Shown here piece by piece: positions 1 through 12,257 of a DNA stretch of 64,000 nt. The stretch covers positions 434,001 to 498,000 of the forward strand of contig JBBELK010000384.1 in the NCBI GenBank assembly GCA_037783545.1. The letters run 5' to 3'. The notes under the pieces are model-generated. The model ran no database searches, was not told the origin of the DNA, and saw only the letters and a program-made list of their open reading frames with translations. This DNA is from Henricia sp. BOLD:AAB3569 (Eukaryota; Echinodermata; Asteroidea; Spinulosida; Echinasteridae). A program made the position numbers and the translations under genes. Numbering within the stretch: the first letter of the stretch is position 1; each line of letters begins with the position of its first letter.

Positions 1-1041
1 TTGCCTTGTACAAGTATGCAAATGAGCTTGAATGGAGTGCAGTGATTGGAGGAGCTATCAGAATATCAATATTCAGTGTAATAATTCACTTAAGGGTTTC
101 CCTTATCTGGAGCTCTCTTTAAGTGACACACTTAGTAAAGTGTTGCACTTAGAACCTTTCTGAATGTCACTTAAGGGATTCTCTTAGTAAAGTGAGTTCC
201 TTAAAAGTTAAGTGTTGCCCTTAGGTTAAGTGTGTTTTATGAATACGGCCCCTGGAGACTGAGCAGACGATCGGTGGTAAAAGTTTTCGTGAATTTTAAA
301 GATTTCTCAGAACCATTTTGATTGTAGTATTTTGTACCTAGTCTATAAGGTAGAATTTTGTACCCTGAATTAACAGTTATTAAATTACTTACTGAGAAAC
401 CCTTAATTTTTCTCATTTGAATGCAAATTGAAAGATGATGTGACAAACAACTTTCAAGAAAAATTTGACGTCAGTGCGTGATTTTGTTGAGAAGATACGC
501 CGAGGAAAGCAGCAGCGCGCGAAATTACGTGCGCGCGAATTTAGGTGCTTGCAGGATATAATAATACTATAGTCGCCCGCCCGAACTTGCTCGTAAAAAA
601 AACAGCGCGAAGTGCGAGTTGCTTTTGTCATTCGTGGTTGGTTTCTCTTCTTGTTGGAAAATAATGTCCTATGAACACTATGTACTTTCCAATTTGTACA
701 CAAATATGTCAACAGATTTCATAAGAAGGGTTTCTGGGTGTTGATATGGACGAGAGAATATCTCAGATTTTCACGTCTTCGCTTCGCAGCGATAAATAAT
801 ATCCGAAGAAAAAACAGCTAACTATTGAGGGGGCTAAAGACACCAAAAGGTTACGTTCGAGTTGCTTCCTCGAGTCAGCGCTGACCCGAGGGCTGGGATC
901 ATGCAAGGTGTGACGAATAAAAAGGAAAACAAGGAAACGAGGTTAAACACGTGTTGACCCATATCGAACGCCACCTTTATTTACAAACACATGATACATA
1001 ATACATCGCGACGGCTGCTAGAGCATTTCCAGTTAATTTAA
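1..1041. other. No gene seen; repeat remnants
   Basis: The first 250 bp hold repeated CACTTAAGGG and CTTAGTAAAGTG words ending in TTTATGAATACGGCCCCTGG, a common MITE terminus, probably an element entering from outside the window. 250-1041 shows nothing recognisable beyond a CACCTTTATTTACAAACACA stretch of unknown origin. Confidence 0.4.
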
Positions 1042-1228
1042 CAGGGGCGGATCCAGGAATTTTTCCAGGAGGGGGTTTTGCCACCAGGGAGGGGTTTTGC
1101 CCGTCAGATTTTTATGTCTGCTTGTTTCGGACAGGCGGACACACAAAAAAAGCATTAAATTATTTTTGTTGGTGTCGGAGCAGGGGGGTGTTTTGACCCC
1201 CAAAACCCCCCCTCTGGATCCGCGCCTG
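1042..1228. mobile_element. Palindromic MITE with GGATCC termini
   Basis: Inverted ends CAGGGGCGGATCCAG and CTGGATCCGCGCCTG enclose duplicated GGAGGGGGTTTTGCC and its inverse GACCCCCAAAACCCCCC. A right-end fragment of the family is at 42100-42170, and a left-end relative at 40155. Confidence 0.75.
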
Positions 1229-1457
1229 AATTACGTGACATTTTGATAATTTATTTTCGCAACGACCATCGAAAAATTATTGTCAAGGATGCTAGATCGC
1301 TACATTATGTAAACAGTAAGCCGGTGTGTCCCTTTAAGTTTTAAATCTTACTTTGTCGTAAGGCAAAAACAACAGCTATAGGTCGGCCTGATGTGTACCA
1401 TTTGGCGTGCCAAAGTTTGAATTGAACGATGTCGGCCTGGGTATATATTGGGGTGGT

Positions 1458-1549
1458 CACTATGAACATCTAACAATGGAAATTGGGCACGCACCATTGT
1501 TACTAACAATGGGGTTACAATGAACATGTACATGTTTTTGCTCATAGTG
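1458..1549. mobile_element. Small palindromic MITE (CACTATGA family)
   Basis: CACTATGAACATCTAACAAT on the left and GCTCATAGTG on the right with inner CCATTGTTA/TAACAATGG symmetry. A better preserved copy is at 52923-53013. Confidence 0.6.
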
Positions 1550-1829
1550 GGTGGTGGATAAATTTGCCTCTTCTTCACTCGTCTTTGTTTTTTGATTAGC
1601 TAAATTCTTAATACCGCTCTTTCACCTTTCTAGTACCCCCTTGGTCCGTAGTATAGGCCTACAACTTGGAACATTTCTTATCAGTCATTGCTTTTTATTA
1701 AATTTAATTATATTTGTAAATGAACTCGATCCGCCCACCAAGAAGACGATTTCTCCGTCATTTATGTATTCTGTATCAGTATAAAAGTCGGACAACTTGG
1801 TCTCGTGCTGTGTGTAGAGTCTATGGACA

Positions 1830-2965
1830 GTCTCTGGTAATCGTACCAATTCGTAGGAAATTCGTGGCAAAAATTGCACAGTGGGAGGCCTGCTTAAAAA
1901 GACGTCCAACGACGTCGACGAATCTCTGTACGAATATTACCGGGTTGAGGGGAAGAAGAAGAAATGGCAGTTAAAGGAACACACCTTCTTTGTTGGGCTA
2001 TTTTGGGCTCGAAATAGACCCATACATTATTCTGAAGCGCATTCGAGAGTAAATTAGATATATCCTGAAAAGACGCCGTCAAATTTAGCCGTTTTTGAGC
2101 ACTTTTGAAAAATCCAATGTCACGTGACTTTTCGGAACCAAATTCTGGTTCCGAAAAGTCACGTGGTATTGTGAGTTAGTTGTATTTCCAGCCGTATAAA
2201 GGTTTGTTACTGCAGAACTGCACCAAATTCAACTCTGATTTCCCCCAAATATTTATAAGTAATTGACAAAAGAGAGACTATTGATACAGGTATGAAACAA
2301 AGTTAAACATAAGTATGAAAATTCGAACATAATTGTTTGTTTCGAGAGTCCGGAGAACGGGAGCGAGCGCTTGCTACGGCAGGCTACCGTGGAGTGTAGC
2401 GATTTGCCCCGCGCAGCATGCACGGCAAATATGAGTGCACACACACGTACGTAGGCGTGTTGCTTCGTTGCACGTACGTTCGTGAAGAAAAAAACATGAT
2501 GCCAACTCCTCAAAAGAACACGGAAATTCCTATTCGGTCGTCCGGGCTGTCCAGTGAAATCGTGAGCAGAAAATTGGAGATATCCTGAGCAGGAGAAGAG
2601 CGAATCGTTCGTGCCAAAGTCGTGAGGCTCTCGCGTAGTTGCAACGGCTGGTAAAGCGTATAACCCGTCTTTTGGCCGTCTTTGTTATTTTTGCACTTCT
2701 TTAGTAAATTACGGAATATTTTGATGAAATTTTTTTTGCAACGACCATCAAAAAGGTGTTGTCAATGCTGCTACATCACTAAATCATGTAAACAGTAGGA
2801 AGGTGTGTACCATTTCTTCTTCTTCCCCTCAACCCGGTAATATTCGTACAGAGATTCGTCGACGTCGTTGGACGTCTTTTTAAGCAGGCCTCCCACTGTG
2901 CAATTTTCGTACCAAATTCGTAGGAAATTCGTGGCAGAAATCGCACAGTGGGAGGCCTGCTTTAG
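1830..2965. repeat. Inverted pair of related repeat pieces
   Basis: About 95 bp at 1873-1968 (GTGGGAGGCCTGCTTAAAAA to GGGAAGAAGAAGAAATGG) reappears inverted at 2811-2907. Both ends continue into the GCCTCCCACTGTGC MITE family also present at 13313. The interval may be one composite inverted structure of about 1.1 kb. Confidence 0.6.
2121..2165. repeat. Perfect 20-bp-arm hairpin with CACGTG at both ends
   Basis: CACGTGACTTTTCGGAACCA, then a 5-bp AATTC spacer, then its exact complement. It could extrude as a cruciform or be the core of a tiny MITE. No function is known. Confidence 0.8.
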
Positions 2966-3861
2966 AGCATGAAAATGGGGGCAAATGCTACGGAAAAATT
3001 GATTTTCTTCTTGAGTTCGACACGAATTTCGATATTTTTCCACAAAGTCATCAGCACATTTAAATTAAATGCCACAACCATATACGGCTTACGTGCATAC
3101 TGACATATTGTTGAAGTGAAAAAGACGATGTTCTTCTTTCACTCAAATAAGAATCATATTGTTTGGTTTAGGGTAAAGGCTTAATCCCCCAAAAGAAAAA
3201 AATTGAAAAAGTTAAAAGTATAAAGCTCCGATTGCCATTTGCCAAAAACAAATGAATCGTTGGTATATATAGTTACATTTTGCGTAAAGAGCAGTTACAG
3301 TTTGCGTTACAAGGTTAGTTGAATCAAACATTTCTCAAAGATAGAGCAAAAACCATAAAAGAACCAAAACGTTCAAAATACGTAATAATACACCAACTAC
3401 TTCACAAATATTCTGATTTTACAAATACAAATACAAATGCGAAATAAAATACTTTACTTCCTGGTAGCCATTTTTTTAAATAAATGAAATAACTTTTTAC
3501 CTTCACGGAGGATGGAAATAGCCAATAGGATGGCAAAGATTTCGTTGTAGGATCCGAAGAACGCCATTTTCCCCACCCAGATCAAGTTGTGATGTTAGTT
3601 AATTTATATCTCAATTTATTGCAAGATACAAATATCAGACCTGATTCTGTGGCGATTCGACTGTTATATTAGGACCACAAGTTTACACTACACTCAGTGA
3701 TTCAATTTTAAAAAAAAAACCCGCTCGTACCGCGGCCGACAAAGTAGTTTGAGGAAATAGAATTAAAATGCGCATGCACTGGCTTCGCACAAAAAAATTA
3801 TTTATGCATGGTTGAGTGCATGGGATTACATGAGCACCACGATCTAACAAGAGGCCCTGAT

Positions 3862-4027
3862 AGACTGCCGAAGTGCGCGTCACCTTTTGTTGGTTGCCTA
3901 TAGGCAATTGGCTCTAAACTAAAAATCACCGAACCGTGTCCCTGTGCTTTTGCAATGGAACGTTTTCCGACGGCCATGATGTTTAGAGCCAATTACCATG
4001 GCAACGCACGTCACACTTCGGCTGTCT
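3862..4027. mobile_element. Palindromic MITE (AGACTGCCGAAGTG family)
   Basis: Inverted ends AGACTGCCGAAGTGCGCGTC and CACTTCGGCTGTCT, with internal AATTGGCTCTAAAC/GTTTAGAGCCAATT. Further copies: 39696-39857 and partial 22916-23020 and 23270-23335. Confidence 0.72.
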
Positions 4028-4082
4028 ATACATCATGACCCGACATTTTCCTTTATGAAAAGAAAATACCGGATTAAAGGTT

Positions 4083-4350
4083 TTGATGACAAACACTATG
4101 ACCTTTTGATAGCAATGGTATACAAAAGCCACATGACTATTATCTCCGTGTAAAATGGTACCTTTGCTGTATAAACAGCATAACCATTCAACACAAAAGC
4201 CCTGCGTGGATTTTTAAGGTTTTCTGATGTATAACTGCATCTATGTTGCAGAAATTTCTACAATGCAGTTTATCAACATTATTTTTCAGTTATGTAATGC
4301 TGTTGTTCCTGTTTTTAAAAGTTTTCCAATCATGTAATATGTCTTTAAAT
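4083..4350 (+). repeat. Dispersed repeat family D, copy 1
   Basis: Contains GATAGCAATGGTATACAAAA, AACCATTCAACACAAAAGCC and TTTAAGGTTTTCTGATGTAT. Related copies: 13505-13815, 15408-15625, 16104-16325 (plus) and 42350-42520, 54362-54625 (minus). Part of all copies reads GCATGGATTTTTCAGGTTTT and TGCAGAAATTT. No coding capacity or clear inverted ends. Confidence 0.65.
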
Positions 4351-4359
4351 GTTATTATT

Positions 4360-5880
4360 TAATTTAAGAGTGTGTTCCGTCAATTGGTACAATGTGGCCT
4401 ATACCCCAATTATTTATACGCATGTAATGAGCCTCTGTCTTTAATGTGCCTTTTCCCCATGACATCATTCTTAAATTTCTCAATCCCTGTCAACTCATAA
4501 AGTACATTCTTGGGTCAATGCAAATGATACAATATGCCCTATATATCCCATCCTCTTGCAACAGTGCCCCTTTAACGCACTCCCTAACTCCTGCGTACAG
4601 TGGCCCTGTTGAAAAAGGCCCCATTTGGCGGTGGGACTAGCGACAGAAATCTTGTCGCCTCTGCTGGACCAATCAGGACGCTTGCATGTGCATTGCAGCA
4701 CGATTGCCGACATTCAAATGTAACGCGCGCAGATTGTAAACACCGTGCATGCATGTGATACATGTACTCAGTAATGCTGGCCGTTGTCCGCGTCGGCGAT
4801 TGGCTGCTATTTAAAACATACTGGGGAATCCGTTCCATTACATTCGTCAGCATGCATCCCTGTTATTAATTTGAAAAACCGCGGAGTAAATAAGGTTCGT
4901 CGTTTGAAAGTTTGGTAGGAATGGGACAGTCATAAAGAACGGAACCCTATACAATTTCTGGAAAGTATAGAAATTGTTTCTTTTCGGCATAACATGACCG
5001 AATTGATTAAATTACATCAAAATGACTCGGGCGTGAGTTGGCTCAAGACAACAGCCGGCTCGCTCCACAGATTTGCGTGTATTTCCTCAGGGTATTGTCA
5101 CGTCGCTTTGCAGAGTGGAAATTCCCTGAGATCTCAGGATGTATATATCCATGACACTGCAAAATGTAGTTGGGACATTATAAGTGCAATTCAATTTTTA
5201 GCCTTGTGCCGTGTTTACGAGGCAATGGAGGAAACAAAAGGGGAATTTCCTGTCACTAAAACAGACCATTCGTGACATTAAAGGGCCCCTAAAATGGTAT
5301 TTTTATCAATGAAATATATGCTATGGAACTGCTCTATTCCTTTACAGTAATAAAAACCCTACTTAGAAGTTGTTTGGGGGGTTAAAATCAATTTTTTGAT
5401 TTTTATGCTAGTGAAAATTTGCTAATTCATGAGCAAGGTTGTGATGTCACAGTAGGCAAACACAGGAAAATCTCACTGAACTGTGCACAAAAGATTTCAG
5501 TATTTTCTCCAACTCGCTGAAACGTTTGTGTAAGCCATGATTTTTGGGTTTTGTTGCGCTGTAGTAAGCCATGTGAAAACTAAATCTGGAAACTGCAATT
5601 TTCCACAATTTCAGTTTGAAGTCTTATGTTTTTTCTTTGCTTTTCTGCTGTGTGTTCCTGAAGTGACATGCCCAAAATTGCGCCCCTTTTCTGTGAGTTT
5701 CTTTAAGGAAATTTTCAAAGTTGAAAAATTCCACTTTTTATTCATGGGGCATCAAAATAAACATTAGTATTGTGCTTTTAAACAAATATAAACAGCACAA
5801 ACTGTGCATAAAGTAGTGCTTTAAAAAGATAGTTACGCCTCATAAGTTATAGATCCTGCTTATTTTTTCGAGAATAATAA
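4360..5880. other. No supported gene; one unassigned 93-codon frame
   Basis: An ATG frame at 4994-5275 (+) starts MTELIKLHQNDSGVSWLKTT and has no recognised domain, no clear splice context and no neighbours; chance is likely. The remainder is AT-rich with no repeat I could identify. Confidence 0.3.
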
Positions 5881-5882
5881 TA

Positions 5883-7243
5883 ATAATAATGTTTACATTT
5901 ATATTGCGCAAATTTCATAGATATGTTCAAATGCGCATAACAAATAAAATTGTATACAATTAAAATGAGATTTACAATACAATAATAATTAAATCGTAGA
6001 AAACGACAGAACACGAAAACCTAGGAGAATGCAACTTCAAAAAGATGAGTCTTTAATTTGGCCTTGAAGGCCATAACAGACTGGGCAGTACGAATTTCGA
6101 CTGGCAGTCGGTTCCACAAAGCGGGAGCAACCGACTTAAATGCTCGAGCACCTAAGGTTTTAAGCATTCTTCCGCGTGGATGATCCAACAGCATAACACC
6201 ATTGGATCGCAGAGAATAGCTCGAATTAGCCTTGATGCATAAAAGTTCCACAAGGTAGTCGGGTGCCAAGCCGTGCAGTGCCTTAAATGTCAAAAGTAGC
6301 AATTTAAATTGAATTCTAAAAGAAACTGGTCACCAATGTAATTGACGAAGTAAGGGTGTAATATGTGACCATCGCGGAAAACCACAGACTAAACGAGCGG
6401 CGGCATTTTGAACTCTCTGCAGTTTGATTAATTGCGAGTTAGGAAGGCCATAAAATAAGCTGTTACAGTAATCAAGCCTATACTTGTGACGAATGAATGA
6501 ATTAAAGTAGTTAAAATGTCCCTTGATAAGTATTTGCGTATTCTCCGAATATTATGAATCTGAAGAAAAAAAACAGCAGAACAAACACTGTTGATGTGCT
6601 TATCCATAGACAATTTAGAGTCGAACCATACACCAAGATTACGGACATGGGATGATGGCCGAACACATTGGTTTCCAACCATCAGATTAGGAGTGGTTAT
6701 TTTGGATAACTGCTGTTTAGTACCGATGACAATGAACTCCGTTTTTGAATCATTTATTAATAATTTGTCGTTAATCATCCAGTGACGAATGTCGCGTATG
6801 CAGTCTTCCATGGCATTAATAGCTTCCTGCTGATTAGTTATACTGGGTTTAAACGACAAGTATAACTGCGTATCATCCGCGTAGCAATAAACATTTGGAA
6901 GGTGGCGCTCAGCTATGTCAAAAATCGGAGATGAATAAATACTAAAAAGCAATGGACCTAAACAGGAACCCTGTGGTACACCAAAGTGAACTTCAAGTCT
7001 TTTGGACATTGCGCTACAAACTTTAACACATTGACCCCGGTCGCTCAAATATGATCGAAACCATTGCAACGCCACTCCGGAAATACCAATCTTAGAATTA
7101 AGTCTAGTCAACAATTTTTCATGATCCACGGTATCGAAGGCGGCGCTGAGGTCAAGTAGTACGAGCAATGTGACCTCTTGAGAATTTAAATTCATCAAAA
7201 TATCATTGTTCACCTTAAGCAAGGCAGTTTCAGTACTATGAAA
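5883..7243 (-). mobile_element. 5'-truncated L2/CR1-like LINE (reverse transcriptase fragment)
   Basis: Minus-strand reading frames at 7222-6428 and 6302-6021 encode reverse transcriptase from HSTETALLKVNND through LLDLSAAFDTVDH, VPQGSCLGPLLF and the catalytic YADDTQLY, then the typical C-terminus (SLRSNG...LGARAFKSVAPALWNRLP). A frame change between about 6430 and 6300 interrupts it. Endonuclease and ORF1 regions are absent, so the copy is 5' truncated near 7243. The 3' end is an (ATT)n tail preceded by GCGCAATATAAA, a tail form known from the L2/CR1 group. Confidence 0.85.
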
Positions 7244-7762
7244 TGCTCGTTATGGTCCGTTTATGAACATACGTAGTCGAGAAACCCGTCAAAGCTACTT
7301 TAAATTCACATCCACATATTAAAAGACAATTAAAAGACAACCAACGTTTTCGTTGGCGGAGCAATAACTTTTTAAAGCACTTTGCCCGAGCGCGTCTACG
7401 CGCACGCGCATGCCGCCGTCCTCGTAGCAAGCCACACGGGCTTTCTTTACCTTATTAGGTAAAAATTTACTTTTCGCTTAGCGATATTTTCAGTATTGTT
7501 ATAACGGACGTATTATCTGGTGCATGGATGTACCCAGAAATGGTTGGTTAGGTTAATAGATATATTGGTTGTGTGACTTGTGCATGTTATCGTCATATTT
7601 CTCCGCTGTGCGGTTCAAGTTTGTAGTACTCACGGCCGGTTGTACTGTGTTGTGTACAAATTACAACGAGTGCGCTATGTACATGCGGGAGAGGCACTCC
7701 ATGCATGACCCGAATGCGGATCGCACAGTTCACAGCTGCAAGGGCCCGAATGTGGATGTGTA

Positions 7763-10700
7763 GACCAGGCTGAAAATGAGCTAGGTATCACCTGGAGAGT
7801 TAGTTAATCTCATGTGGTTTTTCCGGACCGGTTTTTTATGGGGAACAAGAATATTGTGGGTAAAAAGCCCAAATCCTGAACCCACACCCTAAAAAGGGGC
7901 GGGGCAGGGGAGTGGGCGGGTAGTTTATCTAGGGCATCCGAATGGTCTGGCTGGAGGATAAGGGTCCCATGCACCTCTTCCAAGATGCCGAAATGATTCT
8001 TAGCACTCTGGGGGCATCTAGTGCTTGAGGAATTTTGATATTGCCATTGGACAGAAACTCTCACGGGTCCTAATTAGCATATTTCAAAGATGGCCGCCAT
8101 CAGAATGTCAAGTTTTAATGGTAGCCCCCTAATCAGCTGATTTTAAAGGTTATGGTGTTGCTACTGTGGTTTTCTGTGGCTCTGAATCCAATTCTGAGGT
8201 TTTTAAAATGATGAGAGGTCAAGGTAACGTGATTAGGCTGAGGATCAGGGTCATTTCCAAGATGGCCGCCATTGAAATTAACAGGTACATGTATCATGTG
8301 TAGGTACTTAATCGGCCGATTTTGAAGATCACGGTGTTGATGTTATGGTTTTGCATGATGCTAAATCCAATTGAGAGGTTTTTAAAATGATGAGAGGTCA
8401 AGGTAACGTGATTAGGCTGAGGATCAGGGTCATTTCCAAGATGGCCGCCATTGAAATTAACAGGTACATGTATCATGTGTAGGTACTTAATCGGCCGATT
8501 TTGAAGATCATGGTGTTGATGTTATGGTTTTGCATGATGCTAAATCCAATTGTGAGGTTTTTAAAATGATGAGAGGTCGAGGTTGTTGTTGTTGTCGTAT
8601 GCGTTCAGCACGCTCTCTCCGCCAGCCACTCCAGGGCAGCTTCCTCGCAGTTGTGTAGGGCTTTGATTCCTCCGTCTAGTCTGGTAATGGGACAGTCATT
8701 CACTATGTGATTCATTGTTTGAAACTCTCCACAATCACAGCTTGGAGAGGCGGCGTATCCCCACTGGAACAGACGGGCGCGACAGGGTCCAGCGTTCCCT
8801 CGATGGCGGTTGAGGAGTGACCACTGGCCTCGGGGAAGAGTTGTGCCTGGCAGTTGTTGAGTGGGGTCAGACACAATATGCTTGTTGGAAACATCAGCCT
8901 CCTCCCACTTGGTTTTCCAAAGCTGCCCCATGTTGGTGTTGTTGTCTGGAGTGGTGGTCCATATGGGATTTCTTGATCTCAGTCTGAGTCTGGGGTGATC
9001 GTTTATATCGGTGTTGATGGGGAGATCTGGCATTGAAGTTATTCTGGTTAATAGGTTTCTTGTGGCCATTTCTCTCCTGACATCTGGCGGGGGGATGTTA
9101 CTTAGGACCGGGAGCCAGTCTAGTTTGGTGCATTGAACCGCACCAGATACAGTCCTCATAGCGTTGTTCAGCTGGACATCGACTAGTTTGGTGTTAACAG
9201 AGTTTTGCCAGACTGGAGCACAGTACTCGGCAGCAGAGTAGCTGAGGGCGAGAGCCGTGGTGCGCAGGGTCTTGGCTGAGGCTCCCCACGTTGTTCCAGC
9301 TAGCATGTTGAGGAGGTTATTCCTCGTCCTGATTTTCCGAGCTGTCTTAAGGAGGTGTGGCTTGAATGTCAGGGACCTGTCTAGCGTAACCCCGAGGTAT
9401 GTTGGCTGGGCATCATGTTTGAGGCGAGTTCCATTGAGGAAAATGTCAAGTTCTTGTGAGCTCTGAGCATTGTGTAGGTGGAACACACTGGATACCGTTT
9501 TGGCTGCGCTAGGCTGAAGACGCCACCTCTTGCAGTACTCTCTGATGGTGATCATATCAGCGTTCAGGACAGCATTCAAGGCTGGGAACTGCTCTGCTTG
9601 TGTTGCGATGCAGATGTCATCCGCATAGATGAACTTGCGACTGGTGGTCTGGGGCAGGTCATTAGTGTACAGGTTGAAGAGTGTGGGTGCTAGCACAGAT
9701 CCTTGAGGAAGGCCATTTTTCTGGTGTTTCCAAGTGCTGTTAGCACCTGCCATATGGACACGGAATCGACGGTGTTGTAGCAACAGCTCGATGGCCTTCA
9801 CTGCCCAGTGAGGCAGTACTCTTGCTATCTTCGTCAGCAAGCCCCTGTGCCAAACAGTGTCGTAGGCGGCAGTAAGGTCGAGCAGCAAGACTCCAGTCTT
9901 CTTTCGTAGTTGGTATCCGTTCTCGATGAAGGTGGTCAGTGCAAGTACTTGGTCCTGTGTACTCCTTCTGGGTCGGAACCCCGCCTGGTCTACACTTAAA
10001 GTGTCCTCAACGATGGGCTTGATACGCTGCAGAATGATCCGTTCCAGGAGCTTGTAGCACATAGATAGCAGAGAGATGGGACGATAGCTCGATGCTTGCT
10101 TCAGGTCTTTCCCAGGCTTTGGGATGGCGATCGTTTTGGCCATTCTCCATATCTTTGGCATGTTGTTTTCTGCAATGATGCGGGTGAGAAATGATGCCAG
10201 CCATTTCCTTACAGTCGGACCAGTGTGCTTCAGGTTTTTAAAATGATGAGAGGTCGAGGTAACGTGATTAGGCTAAGGATCAGGGTCATTTACAAGATGG
10301 CCGCCATTGAAATTAACAGGTATCATGTGTAGGCAGTGTCAGGTGTAGGTACTTAATCGGCCGATTTTGAAGATCATGGTGTTGATGTTATGGTTTTGCA
10401 TGATGCTAAATCCAATTATGAGGTTTTCAAAATGGGGAGAAGTCAGAGTCACGTGATTAGGCTGAAGATTAGGGTCATTTCTAAGATGGCCGCCATTGAA
10501 ATTAACAGGTATTACGTGTAGCAGTGTCAGGTGTAGGTACCTAATCGGCCGATTTTAAAGATCATGGTGTTGATACTATGGTTTCCCATGGTACTGAGTT
10601 CAATTTTGAGGTTTGCAAATGATGTGAGGTCAGGATCACGTGATTAGGATGCGGATCAGGGTAATTTCAAAGATGACCGCCATTGGAATGCTGTGTGTTA

Positions 10701-12255
10701 CACGTAGGCACCTAATCAGCCGATTTGATTGATTCTGGTGTTGATAATATGGTTTTCCATTGTGCTGAGTCCAATTCTGTGGATTTTATAGTAATGAGAT
10801 GTTAAGGTTACGTGAATAGGCTTAGGATCGGGGTCATTTTTTAATGGCGGCCATCTTGGAAATGACCCTGATCCTCAGCCTAATTACGTGATCGTTACAT
10901 CTCATCATATTTAAAACCTCAGAATTGGATTCAGCACCATGAAAAGCCATAGTGTCAAGACCAGGATCTTTAACATTGGGCAACTGGCACCTGTTAATTT
11001 CAATTGCGGCCATCTTTGAAATGACCCTGATCCGCATCCTAATCACGTGATCCTGACCTCCCATCATTTTGAAAACCTCAGCATTCGACTCAGCACCATG
11101 GAAAATTATACTATCAACACCATGCAGGATCAATAAAATAGGTTGATTAGGTGCCTACATGTGCACCTGACGCTTGGCATTTCAATGGCGGCCATATTGG
11201 AAATGACCCTGATCCTCAGCCCAAACACGTGATCCTAACTTCTTACTATTTTGAAAACCTCAGAATTGGATTGAGCACCATGGAAAACCATAATATCACC
11301 AGGAACTTTAAAATTGGCCTATTAGGTATCTACCGGTACACTTCACACTGCCTACAACTAGCACCTGTCAATTCAATGGCGGCCATATTGGAAATGACCT
11401 TGATCATCAGCCTAATCACGGGATCCTAACTTTGTACTCTTTTTAAAACTTCAGAATTGAATTTAGCACCATGGAAAACCATAGTATCAACACCAGGATC
11501 AATATAATCGGCTGATTACTGTAGGTGCCTACGTGTACAAAAGGGGCACCTGTTAATTTCAATGGCGGCCATCTTAGAAATGACCCTGATCTTCAGCCTA
11601 ATCACGTGACCCTGACTTCTCACCATTTTGAAAACCTCAGAATTGGATTTAGCATCATGCAAAACCATAACATCAACACCATGATCTTCAAAATCGGCCG
11701 ATTAAGTAGCCTACCTACACATGATACATGTACCTGTTAATTTCAATGGCGGCCATCTTGGAAATGACCCTGATCCTCAGCCTAATCACGTTACCTTGAC
11801 CTCTCATCATTTTAAAAACCTCAGAATTGGATTCAGAACCACAGAAAACCACAGTAGCAACACCATAACCTTTAAAATCAGCTGATTAGGGGGCTACCAT
11901 TGAAACTTGACATTCTGATGGCGGCCATCTTTGAAATATGCTAATTAGGACCCGTGAGAGTTTCTGTCCAATGGCAATATCAAAATTCCTCAAGCACTAG
12001 ATGCCCCAAGAGTGCTAAGAATCATTTCGGCATCTTGGAAGAGGTGCGTGGGACCCTTATCCTCCAGCCAGACCATTCGGATGCCCTAGATAAACTACCC
12101 GCCCACTCCCCTGCCCCGCCCCTTTTTAGGGTGTGGGTTCAGGATTTGGGCTTTTTACCCACAATATTCTTGTTCCCCATAAAAAACCGGTCCGGAAAAA
12201 CCACATGAGATTAACTAACTCTCCAGGTGATACCTAGCTCATTTTCAGCCTGGTC
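7763..12255. mobile_element. 4.5-kb foldback (long inverted repeat) element with tandem internal modules
   Basis: The two ends are inverted copies (start GACCAGGCTGAAAATGAGC), flanked by TA at 7761-7762 and 12256-12257. Each arm is about 1.4 kb once the inserted LINE is removed, with a centre near 10845. Inside, each arm is a series of modules repeated about every 178 bp (for example starts at 8197, 8374 and 8552), each containing a GATGGCCGCCATT motif and often CACGTGA. No transposase is encoded. The architecture recalls the TU foldback elements described in sea urchins; kinship is inference. Confidence 0.8.
8583..10231 (-). mobile_element. 5'-truncated jockey/RTE-like LINE inserted in the foldback element
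   Basis: An intact 518-codon minus-strand frame (10161-8605), open back to the insertion edge, encodes reverse transcriptase: KHTGPTVRKWLASFLTRIIA upstream, then PKPGKDLKQASSYRPISLLS, LLLDLTAAYDTVWH, LPQGSVLAPTLFN, catalytic FIYADDIC, and a C-terminal Cys/His-rich segment (CDCG...MNHIVNDCP). The copy lacks the endonuclease. Its 3' end carries an (ACA)n tail and it is flanked by a 28-bp duplication (8555-8582 and 10232-10259). The open frame and matching flanks indicate recent insertion. Confidence 0.88.
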
Positions 12256-12257
12256 TA

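Noticed and set aside
413-712. 99-codon minus-strand frame
   Set aside because: No recognisable domain, no splice context and no support beyond length.
7810-8064. 84-codon frame repeated at 11954-12208
   Set aside because: Mirror frames in the arms of the foldback element; no domain and no start context.
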